Assembly: GCF_009668025.1 (NCBI RefSeq)
Contig: NZ_WJXZ01000014.1
Location: forward strand, 454,448-518,447
DNA from: Larkinella terrae
Lineage (GTDB): Bacteria > Bacteroidota > Bacteroidia > Cytophagales > Spirosomataceae
Length of the DNA stretch: 64,000 nt
Direction of reading: 5' to 3'
The first letter of the stretch is position 1. Each line of letters opens with the position of its first letter. Shown one piece after another: positions 8,829-16,654 of this stretch. The notes beneath the pieces were generated by a model, which did not search any database, had not been told where the DNA came from, and was given only the letters and a program-made list of their open reading frames with translations. The translations under genes were made by a program, and so were the position numbers.

Positions 8829-9989
8829 TTACGGTTTTTTACCGGCTTTTGGCGCGCCCGAAGGAAGGTTCTGCGGACTGGTGGTCGGGCCGGAAATGGT
8901 GATGATGCCGTTTTTGACCTGCATGCGGTCAATGAAAACCACCCGCTCTTCACCGGTTTTGGCGGTTCGGCCGTGGTAAACGCAGAACATTTCCTTGCCG
9001 TCGGGGGAGTAAGCGATGCTGTTGTGACCGGTTCCCGTTACGATCCCTCCTTTGTCGACATTCTGTTGCAGAACCGGATTGTTAGCTGCTTTTTTGAACG
9101 GGCCCAAAGGCGATGCGGAGGTAGCATAACCAATGGCATAATACCGGCCGCCAAAATGATTCGCCGAATACATGATGTAGTAGGTGTTCCCCTTTTTAAA
9201 CGTAACCGAACCTTCCGTCCAGCGACGGTTTACCTCGCGGGCCGTTACCGACCGGCTTTCCCATTCGGCCTGCCTGTCATTGAGCCGAACCGGAGGGCGC
9301 AATACCAGAACGGGCTGGCCGATTACACCGCTGAAATCCGGTTTCAGTTCAACCCCGTACACCCAGCTTTCCTCAATCTCCTTGTACCAGCCTTTCTGGC
9401 GGGCTAAATCCGCCACTTCGCTCTCCACAGGATGTTTGTAGCAGGCCCGCGAGTAATACAGATAGGCCTTGCCGTTGGGATCAAAAAAGACGTTGCCATC
9501 GATGATCGGGTAACCCGGATCGAAAATGGGTTTGTCCGTCAGGTCAACAAAAGGACCCGTGGGCTTATCGGCAACGGCAATCCCAACGCGGAAATTTTCT
9601 ACTTCGTGGGTCGGATTCACCTTCCACTGGGCGCTGTAAACCAGGTAAAACTTCCCTTTTACTTCGTAGACTTCCGGTGCCCAGTAGGCCCCGCCCCAAC
9701 TGGCTTTGGGATCACTCCAGCCGTTTTTATTATCGTGAAAGTAGACCTGCCCTTCCGGTTGCCAGTTCACCAGATCTTTGGAAGAATAAGTGACAAATCC
9801 TTTGTCGGCTCCACCGCCCGTCCCGTAGAGGTAATACGTCCCCTGCGTAAATAAAATATAAGGGTCGCCGAGTTTCACCGGTAGCGGATTGGAAAAGGTG
9901 TCGGTAGCTACCCGCTGCGCGGTTTGTGCCGGAGCGGTTTTCACCAATATCAAATACACGAATAAGATAAACAGCACGGATCGTTTCAT
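8829..9989 (-). CDS. Glycoside hydrolase family 43 (arabinosidase/xylosidase class), secreted
   Basis: 386 residues from the ATG at 9989, which opens a clean signal peptide (MKRSVLFILFVYLILVKTAPAQ); a start 15 codons upstream would put polar residues before it. The five-bladed propeller of GH43 is indicated by KLGDPYILFTQGTYYLYGT (catalytic base Asp region), the pKa-modulating Asp in DGNVFFDPNGKAYLYYSR, and RWTEGSVTFKKGNTYYIMYS with the general acid Glu. Family members act on arabinan, arabinoxylan or related side chains; the exact substrate cannot be read from sequence. The last residues (PSGAPKAGKKP) form a short basic tail. It converges on the FtsX-type permease with 24 bp between stops. 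Confidence 0.88.
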   Translation of the reverse strand: MKRSVLFILFVYLILVKTAPAQTAQRVATDTFSNPLPVKLGDPYILFTQGTYYLYGTGGGADKGFVTYSSKDLVNWQPEGQVYFHDNKNGWSDPKASWGGAYWAPEVYEVKGKFYLVYSAQWKVNPTHEVENFRVGIAVADKPTGPFVDLTDKPIFDPGYPIIDGNVFFDPNGKAYLYYSRACYKHPVESEVADLARQKGWYKEIEESWVYGVELKPDFSGVIGQPVLVLRPPVRLNDRQAEWESRSVTAREVNRRWTEGSVTFKKGNTYYIMYSANHFGGRYYAIGYATSASPLGPFKKAANNPVLQQNVDKGGIVTGTGHNSIAYSPDGKEMFCVYHGRTAKTGEERVVFIDRMQVKNGIITISGPTTSPQNLPSGAPKAGKKP

Positions 9990-10031
9990 TGGAATGATCG
10001 GATTGGGATGTAAAAGCAAGACTTCAATCGA

Positions 10032-10047
10032 CAAAGTAACGTTCTAA
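10032..10047 (-). promoter_or_regulatory. Possible GH43 promoter box sharing a 10-mer with the rhamnose operon
   Basis: On the minus strand the sequence reads TTAGAACGTT then ACTTTG, 43 bp before the GH43 ATG. The same TTAGAACGTT lies directly before the -7 box of the rhamnose operon at 21784-21802. The -7 element here (TTACTTTG) has one mismatch to TAnnTTTG, and I found no convincing -33 element. Confidence 0.35.
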
Positions 10048-10096
10048 AAATTTAGGTAAAAAGCAGAATCGGGGTCACGCGGAGCCTATAAACGAA

Positions 10097-10126
10097 AATC
10101 GGCACCGAATTGCTCCAGTGCCGATT
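10097..10126 (-). terminator. Intrinsic terminator of the RND efflux operon
   Basis: On the minus strand a 9-bp stem AATCGGCAC/GTGCCGATT with a 12-nt loop is followed by TTTTCGTTT. It lies about 100 bp after the stop of the RND transporter gene, the last gene of the operon. Confidence 0.55.
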
Positions 10127-10179
10127 CTATACTACGATTAGTCATCGCAGCGCCTTTTGGGTCGCATTTGCAGATAACT

Positions 10180-10216
10180 CACATTTCTCTACTCTCACTT
10201 CTCGTTTCTCACTTCT
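10180..10216. repeat. Solo pyrimidine-rich arm of the intergenic repeat type
   Basis: A run of degenerate words (TCTCACTTCTCGTTTCTCACTTCT) in the gap after the RND operon. It uses the same vocabulary as the inverted repeats at 16561-16637 and 31202-31304 but no matching second arm is present, so it looks like a decayed or single-arm copy. Confidence 0.4.
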
Positions 10217-10222
10217 AAAAAA

Positions 10223-13200
10223 TCAATCAATGGCCTGCGCTACTTCCAGCTCCTGCGGTTTTTTCGGTTTTACTTTCTTGCCGGAAAACCGGGCAATGAT
10301 CCGGTCAACCACCAGGTACATCGATGGAACGATCAGCAGGGTCAGCAGGAGCGAGGAGGTCAAACCGCCGATGATGACCCAGGCCATCCCGTTTTTGGTT
10401 TCGGCTCCGGCGCCACTGGCCAGGGCAATCGGCAACATCCCCAGAATCATCGCCAGTGTCGTCATCAGAATCGGGCGTAACCGCTCTTTTCCGGCTTCGA
10501 TCAGCGCATGGATCACATCATGTCCTTCGGCTTTTAGCTGGTTCGCAAAGTCAACGATCAGAATGGCGTTCTTGGCTACCAGACCGAGCAGCATGATCAT
10601 CCCGACAATCGAGAAAACCGTCAGGCTTTCCATCGTCAGGGCCAGCGCCAGCAAGGCACCAATCAGCGCCACCGGAATCGAGAACAACACGACGAACGGA
10701 TACACCACGCTTTCGTAGAGTGCCACCATGATGAAATACACCAGCAGAATGGCAATCATCAACGCCAGACCGAGACTACCGAACGCGTCGGATTGTTGCT
10801 GCAACTGACCCAGGTACTGGACCGAAACGCCTTCCGGCAATTTCACTTTCGCCATTTTGGTCTGAATATCCGTGCCCACCGTTCCGACCGGGCGACCCAC
10901 CACCTGGGCGTTGATCGTCACCGAAGAAAGCCGGTCGATACGTTCCAGCACACTTTCACCGATCTGCTCCTGAACGGTGGCAAATTGCGACAGTTCGAAC
11001 ATTTTGCCCTGATTATTCACGAACGTCAGGCGGCTGATGTCCTCCGGTTTGGTGCGGTCGAACCGATCCAGGCTGATTAGAATATCGTATTCGTTTCCGT
11101 TTTGCTTGAACTTCGATTGATCGTTGCCCCGGAACGCGTTCTGCAAAGCCATCCCGACATCCGACGCATTGATGCCCAATTGAGCCATTTTCTCCCGATC
11201 CAGATTCACCGTCACCTCCGGTTTGGGATCTTTCACCGAATATTTCACGTCCTGCGTTCCCGGAACGGACTGCGTCACCTCTTTAACCTGCGCGGCCGCT
11301 TTCCGAATATCCGCCAGATTGGTTCCTTTCACGGCAATCTGAATCGGAGCCTGCTGCGCGCCCACGATGCCCACCGGACTGACGGTTACTTTCACCCCCG
11401 GTATTTGCGAAACTTCTTTTTTCAGAATCTGGCCAAACCCTTCCGTCGAAACCGTGCGCAGTTTTTTATCGACCAGTTTCACGTTCAGATCGGCAATGTT
11501 GCTGTTCGATGAAGTGGCAATACCGCTGCTCGTATACCCCACGTTTGTAAACACATTGGTCACTTCGGGGTGTTTCATAATGATTTGCTCGGCCTGCTGC
11601 GCCAGGGCGTTGGTCTGGTAAATGGAAGCCGTCGGAGCCAGTTCAATCTGAACGCTCATTTCGCTCTGGTCACTGGCGGGCATGAACGCACCGCCGATGA
11701 AACCCGCCGGAACCAGCGCAATAGCGCCCACCAGCATGGCAAAGATGCCCAGGAAAATGTAGCGTTTGTGACCCAGCACCCAGATCAGAATGCGTCCGTA
11801 AGCCTCCGTCAGCCGATCCAGCATGTGTTCAAAACCCAAATTCAAACGACCCCAGAGCGATTTTTTGCTCAGCACTTCAATTTTACCAAAGCGCGAAGCC
11901 AGCAAGGGCGTCAGCGTAAAGGAAACCAGCAAACTCATCAGCGTCGAGAAAACCACTACCAGGGCAAACTCCCGCAGAATGTTCCCGATCAAACCGCCGG
12001 TCATGGCCAGCGGTACGAAAACCACCACGTCGACGAGGGTGATCGCCAAAGCCGTAAAACCGATCTCGCTCCGGCCATCCAGTGCCGCCTGCCGCTTGTC
12101 TTTCCCCATTTCGAGGTGGCGGTTGATGTTTTCCAGGACCACAATCGAGTCATCGACCAGAATACCAACCACCAGCGACAAGGCCATCAGGGTCATCAGG
12201 TTCAGCGAAAAACCCATCAGGTACATCAATGCAAACGTCGGAATCATCGACGAAGGCAGCGCAACCAGGACGAACAGAGCCGAACGGAAGCTGTGGAGGA
12301 ACAGAAGCATGACCACCGAAACGATCAGAATGGCCAGCCCCATATCGAACACCACCGCGTTGGCCGAGGCCAGCGTATAGACTGACTGATCGGAAGCGAT
12401 GTTGAATTTCAGCTTGACCTTGCTGTATTGTTTCTCCAACTGGGCAATTTTAGCCTGCGTCAATTGGCTGACCGAAACCGCATTGGCATCCGACTGTTTC
12501 TGGATTTGCATCCCGATGGACGGCTTGGCGTTGATGTGGTTGATCGCAGTCGGTTTGGTAGTGGCATCCACCACTTCGGCAACATCTTTCAGTAAAACCT
12601 GGCTACCGTTCGTTTTGCGGGCAATAATCAGTTCACGTAAGCGGTTGGTGGTTTCGACGGAAGCATCAAACCGGATCGAATATTGCGACTCCTGGGTTTC
12701 CAGCTGACCGGCCGGGTAACTCGTATTGGCTGCCGTAATGGCCTGCGAAACCTGACCGATCGAAACGCCGTAAGCCCGGAGTTTTTCCGGATTGACGTTC
12801 ACCTGAATTTCCCGCTCGTTTCCGCCGATGATGTTCACCTGACCAACGCCCGAGACGTTCGATAGTTGCGGTTTTAAGTCGTTGTCAATCAGGTCGTATA
12901 ATTCGGTTGGTGACAGATCGGCAGTGACGCCCATCCGCAAAACCGGTATTTCGTCCGTCGAGAATTTGTTCAGAATCGGGCGGTCGGCACCGTCGGGCAG
13001 TAGGTTCACAATCTGCTCCACCTTGCGCTGGGCATCCTGTTGAGCTAGTGTCGTGCTGACACCGTTTTTGAGCTGAATGATCACAATCGAAGCGCCTTCC
13101 TGCGAGGTCGAGGTCATGCGGTCCAGCCCTTCCAGCGACGACAGCGCGTCCTCAATCCGCTTGGTAACGTTCGTCTCCACCTCATCGGCCGAAGCGCCCC

Positions 13201-13354
13201 GGTACGTCGTGGCCACGCTGATGACGTTGGCTTCGAATTTCGGCAATAAATTATAAGATAATTGCTTGTAACTCAGCGCACCGAATAGAATCAGTACGAT
13301 GAATACGGTTGTCACCAGCAACGGCCGTTTAACAGCTATTTCGGATATTGACAT
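10223..13354 (-). CDS. RND efflux transporter, AcrB/HAE1 family
   Basis: 1043 residues, normal length for the family. It begins MSISEIAVKRPLLVTTVF with the first helix, and has the transmembrane helix 4 Asp pair (GILVDDSIVVLENINRH), the SFTLTPLLASRF segment, and the helix 10 motif MIMLLGLVAKNAILIVDF with its Lys. Two large periplasmic loops lie between helices 1-2 and 7-8. It would be the proton-driven pump of a tripartite efflux system for drugs or other hydrophobic compounds. It is the last gene of the order tolC-like, adaptor, pump, all on the minus strand, with a terminator at 10097-10126. The 66-bp gap to the adaptor holds a small inverted repeat (13371-13412). Confidence 0.95.
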   Translation of the reverse strand: MSISEIAVKRPLLVTTVFIVLILFGALSYKQLSYNLLPKFEANVISVATTYRGASADEVETNVTKRIEDALSSLEGLDRMTSTSQEGASIVIIQLKNGVSTTLAQQDAQRKVEQIVNLLPDGADRPILNKFSTDEIPVLRMGVTADLSPTELYDLIDNDLKPQLSNVSGVGQVNIIGGNEREIQVNVNPEKLRAYGVSIGQVSQAITAANTSYPAGQLETQESQYSIRFDASVETTNRLRELIIARKTNGSQVLLKDVAEVVDATTKPTAINHINAKPSIGMQIQKQSDANAVSVSQLTQAKIAQLEKQYSKVKLKFNIASDQSVYTLASANAVVFDMGLAILIVSVVMLLFLHSFRSALFVLVALPSSMIPTFALMYLMGFSLNLMTLMALSLVVGILVDDSIVVLENINRHLEMGKDKRQAALDGRSEIGFTALAITLVDVVVFVPLAMTGGLIGNILREFALVVVFSTLMSLLVSFTLTPLLASRFGKIEVLSKKSLWGRLNLGFEHMLDRLTEAYGRILIWVLGHKRYIFLGIFAMLVGAIALVPAGFIGGAFMPASDQSEMSVQIELAPTASIYQTNALAQQAEQIIMKHPEVTNVFTNVGYTSSGIATSSNSNIADLNVKLVDKKLRTVSTEGFGQILKKEVSQIPGVKVTVSPVGIVGAQQAPIQIAVKGTNLADIRKAAAQVKEVTQSVPGTQDVKYSVKDPKPEVTVNLDREKMAQLGINASDVGMALQNAFRGNDQSKFKQNGNEYDILISLDRFDRTKPEDISRLTFVNNQGKMFELSQFATVQEQIGESVLERIDRLSSVTINAQVVGRPVGTVGTDIQTKMAKVKLPEGVSVQYLGQLQQQSDAFGSLGLALMIAILLVYFIMVALYESVVYPFVVLFSIPVALIGALLALALTMESLTVFSIVGMIMLLGLVAKNAILIVDFANQLKAEGHDVIHALIEAGKERLRPILMTTLAMILGMLPIALASGAGAETKNGMAWVIIGGLTSSLLLTLLIVPSMYLVVDRIIARFSGKKVKPKKPQELEVAQAID

Positions 13355-13370
13355 TGTTGTAAGTGTTTAC

Positions 13371-13412
13371 GTACCCACGGACCGGCGGGCGCTCCCGTTT
13401 TGTCCGTGGTAC
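13371..13412. repeat. Inverted repeat CCACGGAC/GTCCGTGG between pump and adaptor genes
   Basis: CCACGGAC at 13375-13382 and GTCCGTGG at 13402-13409 form an 8-bp stem with a 19-nt loop, flanked by GTAC and TAC. The same word (CCACGGAC...GTCCGTGGTAC) makes the two hairpins at 49019-49037 and 49081-49104, so this is a dispersed intergenic repeat. Confidence 0.6.
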
Positions 13413-13420
13413 TTTTACTT

Positions 13421-14476
13421 TTATTTTGTAATCTCGATGGATTTGCCGTCCGTCAAATTCAGCTGGCCCGTCGTTACGATCTGATCACCAGCCGCTAAAC
13501 CGTCCAGCACTTCGATCGAATCGCCAAACTCGCGGCCCACTTTGATGACCCGTTTCTTCACGGTATTGCCGTTAACAACATACACATACGGATTTTTAAT
13601 GCTTTCAACGAGCGCCATACGCGGAATCTGCAAGGCTTTCTGGTTGGATTTCTGCGAGAAATCGACGTTGACAAACGTTCCGGCTTTCAAACCTCCGGCA
13701 TTGTCGATCGTGATTTCAACCGGATAATTGTGCTCGTCGGTGCCTTGCGGAGCGATGTAGGAAATGCGGCCGTTGAAGGTTTTTCCCGGAAACACATCCG
13801 CCGTAACCCGAACCGTCTGGCCTTCGCTCAAACCGTATACGTCACTTTCGTTCACCGGAACCTGCACTTTCAGCCGGGCAACGTCCAGAACCGTTCCCAA
13901 AACCGTACCGACCGTAATGTACTCGCCCGGTTCGATGTTTTTCTTGACAATCCGGCCGCTGATCGGGGCTTTTACGCTGGCGTCCGCAATCTGTTTCTCA
14001 ATTTGTTCGGCCTGATTGATAGCGTTTTCGTAGTTATATTTCGTCTCGTTCAACTGAATTTCGGTCGTCGCGTTCCCCGCCAGCAGCGTTGTATAGCGCG
14101 CCACGTCCTTTTTCAGTTTCTCGATGTTCAGCCGCGTAGCTTCCAGCGACAGTTCTTTCAGTTTGTTGTCCAGCTCGATCAGCGAAGTGCCCTGGCGGAT
14201 CGACGAGCCCAGCTCAAAATTTACTTTCGTCACTTTCCCGGCGGTGGTTGCCGTGATATCGGCTTCCCTGAACGGAATGAGGTTACCGGTTTTGATCAGT
14301 TGCTGGCTGACGTTTCCTTCCGCGACCTGCGTAACGGTCACCGGAATGGCCGTGTTGGTGTTGGTCGGCAACTGGTTTTTTTCGTCGATTTTTTTCTTGT
14401 TGGAAGCCAACCGGAAGCCGATGAGCGACGTAACGGCTAAGATGGCTACTACAACGATGATGGTTGTCTTTTTCAT
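13421..14476 (-). CDS. RND efflux periplasmic adaptor subunit (HlyD/MFP family)
   Basis: 351 residues. One N-terminal membrane anchor (TTIIVVVAILAVTSLIGFRL) is followed by the barrel-sandwich half (ADITATTAGKVTKVNFELGS, the two lipoyl-like halves at about 70-110 and 165-195 with KAPISGRIVKKNIEPGEYI), a short alpha-helical hairpin between them and a beta-barrel (VQVPVNESDVYGLSEGQTV) plus membrane-proximal domain. It links the inner-membrane pump to the outer-membrane channel. Encoded between those two genes: 66 bp before the pump and 88 bp after the channel. Confidence 0.94.
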   Translation of the reverse strand: MKKTTIIVVVAILAVTSLIGFRLASNKKKIDEKNQLPTNTNTAIPVTVTQVAEGNVSQQLIKTGNLIPFREADITATTAGKVTKVNFELGSSIRQGTSLIELDNKLKELSLEATRLNIEKLKKDVARYTTLLAGNATTEIQLNETKYNYENAINQAEQIEKQIADASVKAPISGRIVKKNIEPGEYITVGTVLGTVLDVARLKVQVPVNESDVYGLSEGQTVRVTADVFPGKTFNGRISYIAPQGTDEHNYPVEITIDNAGGLKAGTFVNVDFSQKSNQKALQIPRMALVESIKNPYVYVVNGNTVKKRVIKVGREFGDSIEVLDGLAAGDQIVTTGQLNLTDGKSIEITK

Positions 14477-14564
14477 GGGATTCGGTTGTATGACTTGGCG
14501 TTGGTCGGTTTAGCGTTTGCGGTTTCTTGTAGTAACCATAAACACTAAATCATAAACTGGTTTT

Positions 14565-15896
14565 TTATAGTTGGTTATAAAAGCTTAGCAACGTGCCCTG
14601 CGATTTTTCAAGATCCAGCCGGGCCTGATAAAAATTAATGAGCGAGTTAATGTAGTTCGACTGCGACTGTTGATACGAGTTGTCGGCGTTGATCAAATCC
14701 GTCAGCGTTTTGGTGCCCTGCTTGTATTGCAGCGTCGTCACGTTATAGACTTCCTGCGCCAGTTTCACGTTCCGGTCGTCATTCTGCACGTTGGCCTGCG
14801 CCCGCTGAATCTGCGATTGCGCGTTGTTGAACTGGAGCCGGTACGAAGCCGTGTTCAGCCGTTGCTGTTCTTCCTGCGTCAGCACCGTCAGCCTGGCCTG
14901 CTGAATCTGGGCGTCGCGCTGAAAACCGTCGAAAATCGGAACGTTCAACCGCAACCCGATGCTTCCGAAGCCCATGAAGTTGCTGAACGATTTGCTGAAA
15001 TCATTCGCCAGCACCAGCGAACCGTAGTTGGCCGCAAAGTTCAGCGTCGGCAGATAACCCGCTTTGGTGCGTTGGAGTTGCAGCCGTTGCAGGGCCAGGT
15101 TGGTTTCGGCCTGCTGGAACGAAACCAGGTTTTTGGCGTCGAACTGCGATTGTTCCAGTGTCGGTGCCTGCTTCAGAATCACTGAATCGGTCAGCACCAT
15201 GGCCTGTTCCTGCGGCAAGCCCATCTGGTATTTCAATCGGTTCAGCGCCAGGTTCAGATCGTTTTCGGCCAGCGACAACTGCGAGCGCGAGTTGTTCTGA
15301 TTTACCTCCGTCCGGGTGTAATCAATCGGCTGAATAACGCCGTTGTCCCGTTGCAGTTTCAAAACGTCCAGCACCTGCTGCGTCCGTTCGATATTGTCTT
15401 TCAGCAACGCTATCTGTTGCTGGGCGATGAATACCTGATAATAATTGCTCGTGATGTTATAAATGATGTCTTCACGGGTTTGGCGGGTATTCAGTTCGGC
15501 CAGTTGCTGGTTCGGTTTGGCGGCTTTTAGGCCCAGCAGCAGCGATTTATCGTAAATCGGCTGGGTCACCTGCGCGTTGACGTTCGTCTGGTATTTTGAA
15601 CCCAGCGTAATCCGGGTGGGTTCGGTGCTTCCCCCCAAACCGGCGGGCAACAAAGTCGATTGCAGTTTCAGGTTGTCGGTGAAGTTTCCGGTTCCGGTCA
15701 CCTGCGGCAAATAAAGACCCACTGCCTGACGGGCCTGCTGATCAGCGGTTTGAGCCTGATACTGAGCAATTCGAACGGTTCCAAAATGCTGCAAACCGTA
15801 GTCGATGGCACCTTTCAAGGTCCAGTTCGTTTGCGCCCGGCCGGGCAACAAAGCCGTTGTTGAAAATAATAGAATAAGAGCAACTAACTTTTTCAT
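14565..15896 (-). CDS. TolC-family outer-membrane efflux channel
   Basis: 443 residues with signal peptide MKKLVALILLFSTTALLPGRAQ. Two internally similar OEP halves (about 25-225 and 240-440) are rich in long Gln/Ala/Leu helices (QYQAQTADQQARQAVGLYL; RLQLQRTKAGYLPTLNFAA) and each contains the YLPQ/YLPT strand motif of the barrel. It is the first gene of the efflux operon and its promoter region carries two copies of the palindrome found at the marR promoter, so MarR repression of the pump is likely. Confidence 0.93.
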   Translation of the reverse strand: MKKLVALILLFSTTALLPGRAQTNWTLKGAIDYGLQHFGTVRIAQYQAQTADQQARQAVGLYLPQVTGTGNFTDNLKLQSTLLPAGLGGSTEPTRITLGSKYQTNVNAQVTQPIYDKSLLLGLKAAKPNQQLAELNTRQTREDIIYNITSNYYQVFIAQQQIALLKDNIERTQQVLDVLKLQRDNGVIQPIDYTRTEVNQNNSRSQLSLAENDLNLALNRLKYQMGLPQEQAMVLTDSVILKQAPTLEQSQFDAKNLVSFQQAETNLALQRLQLQRTKAGYLPTLNFAANYGSLVLANDFSKSFSNFMGFGSIGLRLNVPIFDGFQRDAQIQQARLTVLTQEEQQRLNTASYRLQFNNAQSQIQRAQANVQNDDRNVKLAQEVYNVTTLQYKQGTKTLTDLINADNSYQQSQSNYINSLINFYQARLDLEKSQGTLLSFYNQL

Positions 15897-15926
15897 GGTT
15901 GTATTATACTAAGAAAAACTTTTATT

Positions 15927-15967
15927 GTGGATATGTCAACAGTAGATATATCAACTATCTACTCAAA
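15927..15967 (-). promoter_or_regulatory. Efflux operon promoter with two MarR-type operators
   Basis: Two 14-bp near-palindromes lie side by side: GTAGATATATCAAC at 15942-15955 (13 of 14 identical to the marR operator GTTGATATATCAAC) and GTGGATATGTCAAC at 15927-15940 (12 of 14). On the minus strand TTTG (15967-15964) and TACTGTTG (15944-15937, one mismatch to TAnnTTTG) are spaced by 19 nt, so the first operator sits between the -33 and -7 elements and the second covers the -7 box and start site. Binding of a repressor here would block RNA polymerase. Confidence 0.7.
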
Positions 15968-15973
15968 TAAAAA

Positions 15974-16450
15974 TTAGACTTCAATTAATGCCATTACTTT
16001 CCGAAGCAACCGGACCAGCGTCTCTACTTCTTCCGGCGTCAGCTGGCTGGTTACTTCTTCATCCAGTTTTTTTGCGGTATTGACTATTTTCTCGATAATC
16101 ATTTTTCCGGCCGGCGTCAGCTGAATCAGGTTCTTGCGCCGGTCGATACTATCCGGCGTTATTCGAAGATATCCATCGCGCTCCAGCGTGCGAATTGAGC
16201 GTTGAATGCCCGATTTATCCTTTTGTAAAATATTGGCAATGTCCTGCTGCGACAGCAACCCTTCCGGTGAACAGTTCACCACAAAAAGCACCGGAAGCTG
16301 CTCTAACTGGAGCGATGACCCGGCTTTGGCCAGATCCCGGTTTGCTTTCTTGGCAAATAAATGGGAAACCTGGTTGACGTTAAATAAAACCAGACTGCCC
16401 ATCATGGCGAATATCCGTTCTTTGATCGAGTTTTTTTGCTTCGTGATCAT
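15974..16450 (-). CDS. MarR-family transcriptional regulator of the adjacent efflux operon
   Basis: 158 residues from the ATG at 16450. The winged helix (about 55-125) shows LSQQDIANILQKDKSGIQRS (recognition helix region) and the wing DGYLRITPDSIDRRKNLIQL, with dimerisation helices at both ends. An ATG at 16486 is in frame but would make the operator palindrome 16470-16483 part of the coding sequence; the promoter elements around the palindrome argue for 16450. It is encoded 77 bp upstream of the tolC-like gene on the same strand. Identical palindromes at both promoters predict autoregulation and repression of the pump, relieved by a small ligand as in other MarR proteins. Confidence 0.88.
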   Translation of the reverse strand: MITKQKNSIKERIFAMMGSLVLFNVNQVSHLFAKKANRDLAKAGSSLQLEQLPVLFVVNCSPEGLLSQQDIANILQKDKSGIQRSIRTLERDGYLRITPDSIDRRKNLIQLTPAGKMIIEKIVNTAKKLDEEVTSQLTPEEVETLVRLLRKVMALIEV

Positions 16451-16455
16451 GGTGG

Positions 16456-16487
16456 CAAACTTATTATCTGTTGATATATCAACCAAA
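16456..16487 (-). promoter_or_regulatory. marR promoter with perfect 14-bp palindromic operator
   Basis: On the minus strand TTTG (16487-16484), a 20-nt spacer and TAAGTTTG (16463-16456) match the Bacteroidota promoter consensus exactly. The spacer contains GTTGATATATCAAC (16470-16483), a perfect palindrome. Only five nucleotides separate the -7 box from the ATG at 16450, so the transcript would be leaderless or nearly so. Confidence 0.7.
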
Positions 16488-16560
16488 TTTTTTTAAAAAA
16501 AGTTTTGTATTTTTTGAGGATACGGTTTATTAGCTTGATGAGCGGCAAAAGGAAAGAAAA

Positions 16561-16637
16561 ACAAGAGAGGTTAGACAAGAGAGAATAGATTTGCAAGGTT
16601 TGCCCAGCAACAATTTCTCTTATCTAACCTCTCTTGT
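16561..16637. repeat. Long intergenic inverted repeat (TTAGACAAGAGAG type)
   Basis: Arms 16561-16584 and 16614-16637 pair with two mismatches across a 29-nt loop. The arms are built from repeated words related to GTTAGACAAGAGAG, and part of the word is repeated again outside the arms (to about 16655). It fills the gap between the kinase stop and marR, both on the minus strand. Confidence 0.7.
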
Positions 16638-16654
16638 CTAACTTCTATTATCTA

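Noticed and set aside
16451-16486. Upstream ATG start for marR at 16486
   Set aside because: It would place the perfect operator palindrome and the -7 box inside the coding region; the ATG at 16450 agrees with MarR family length.
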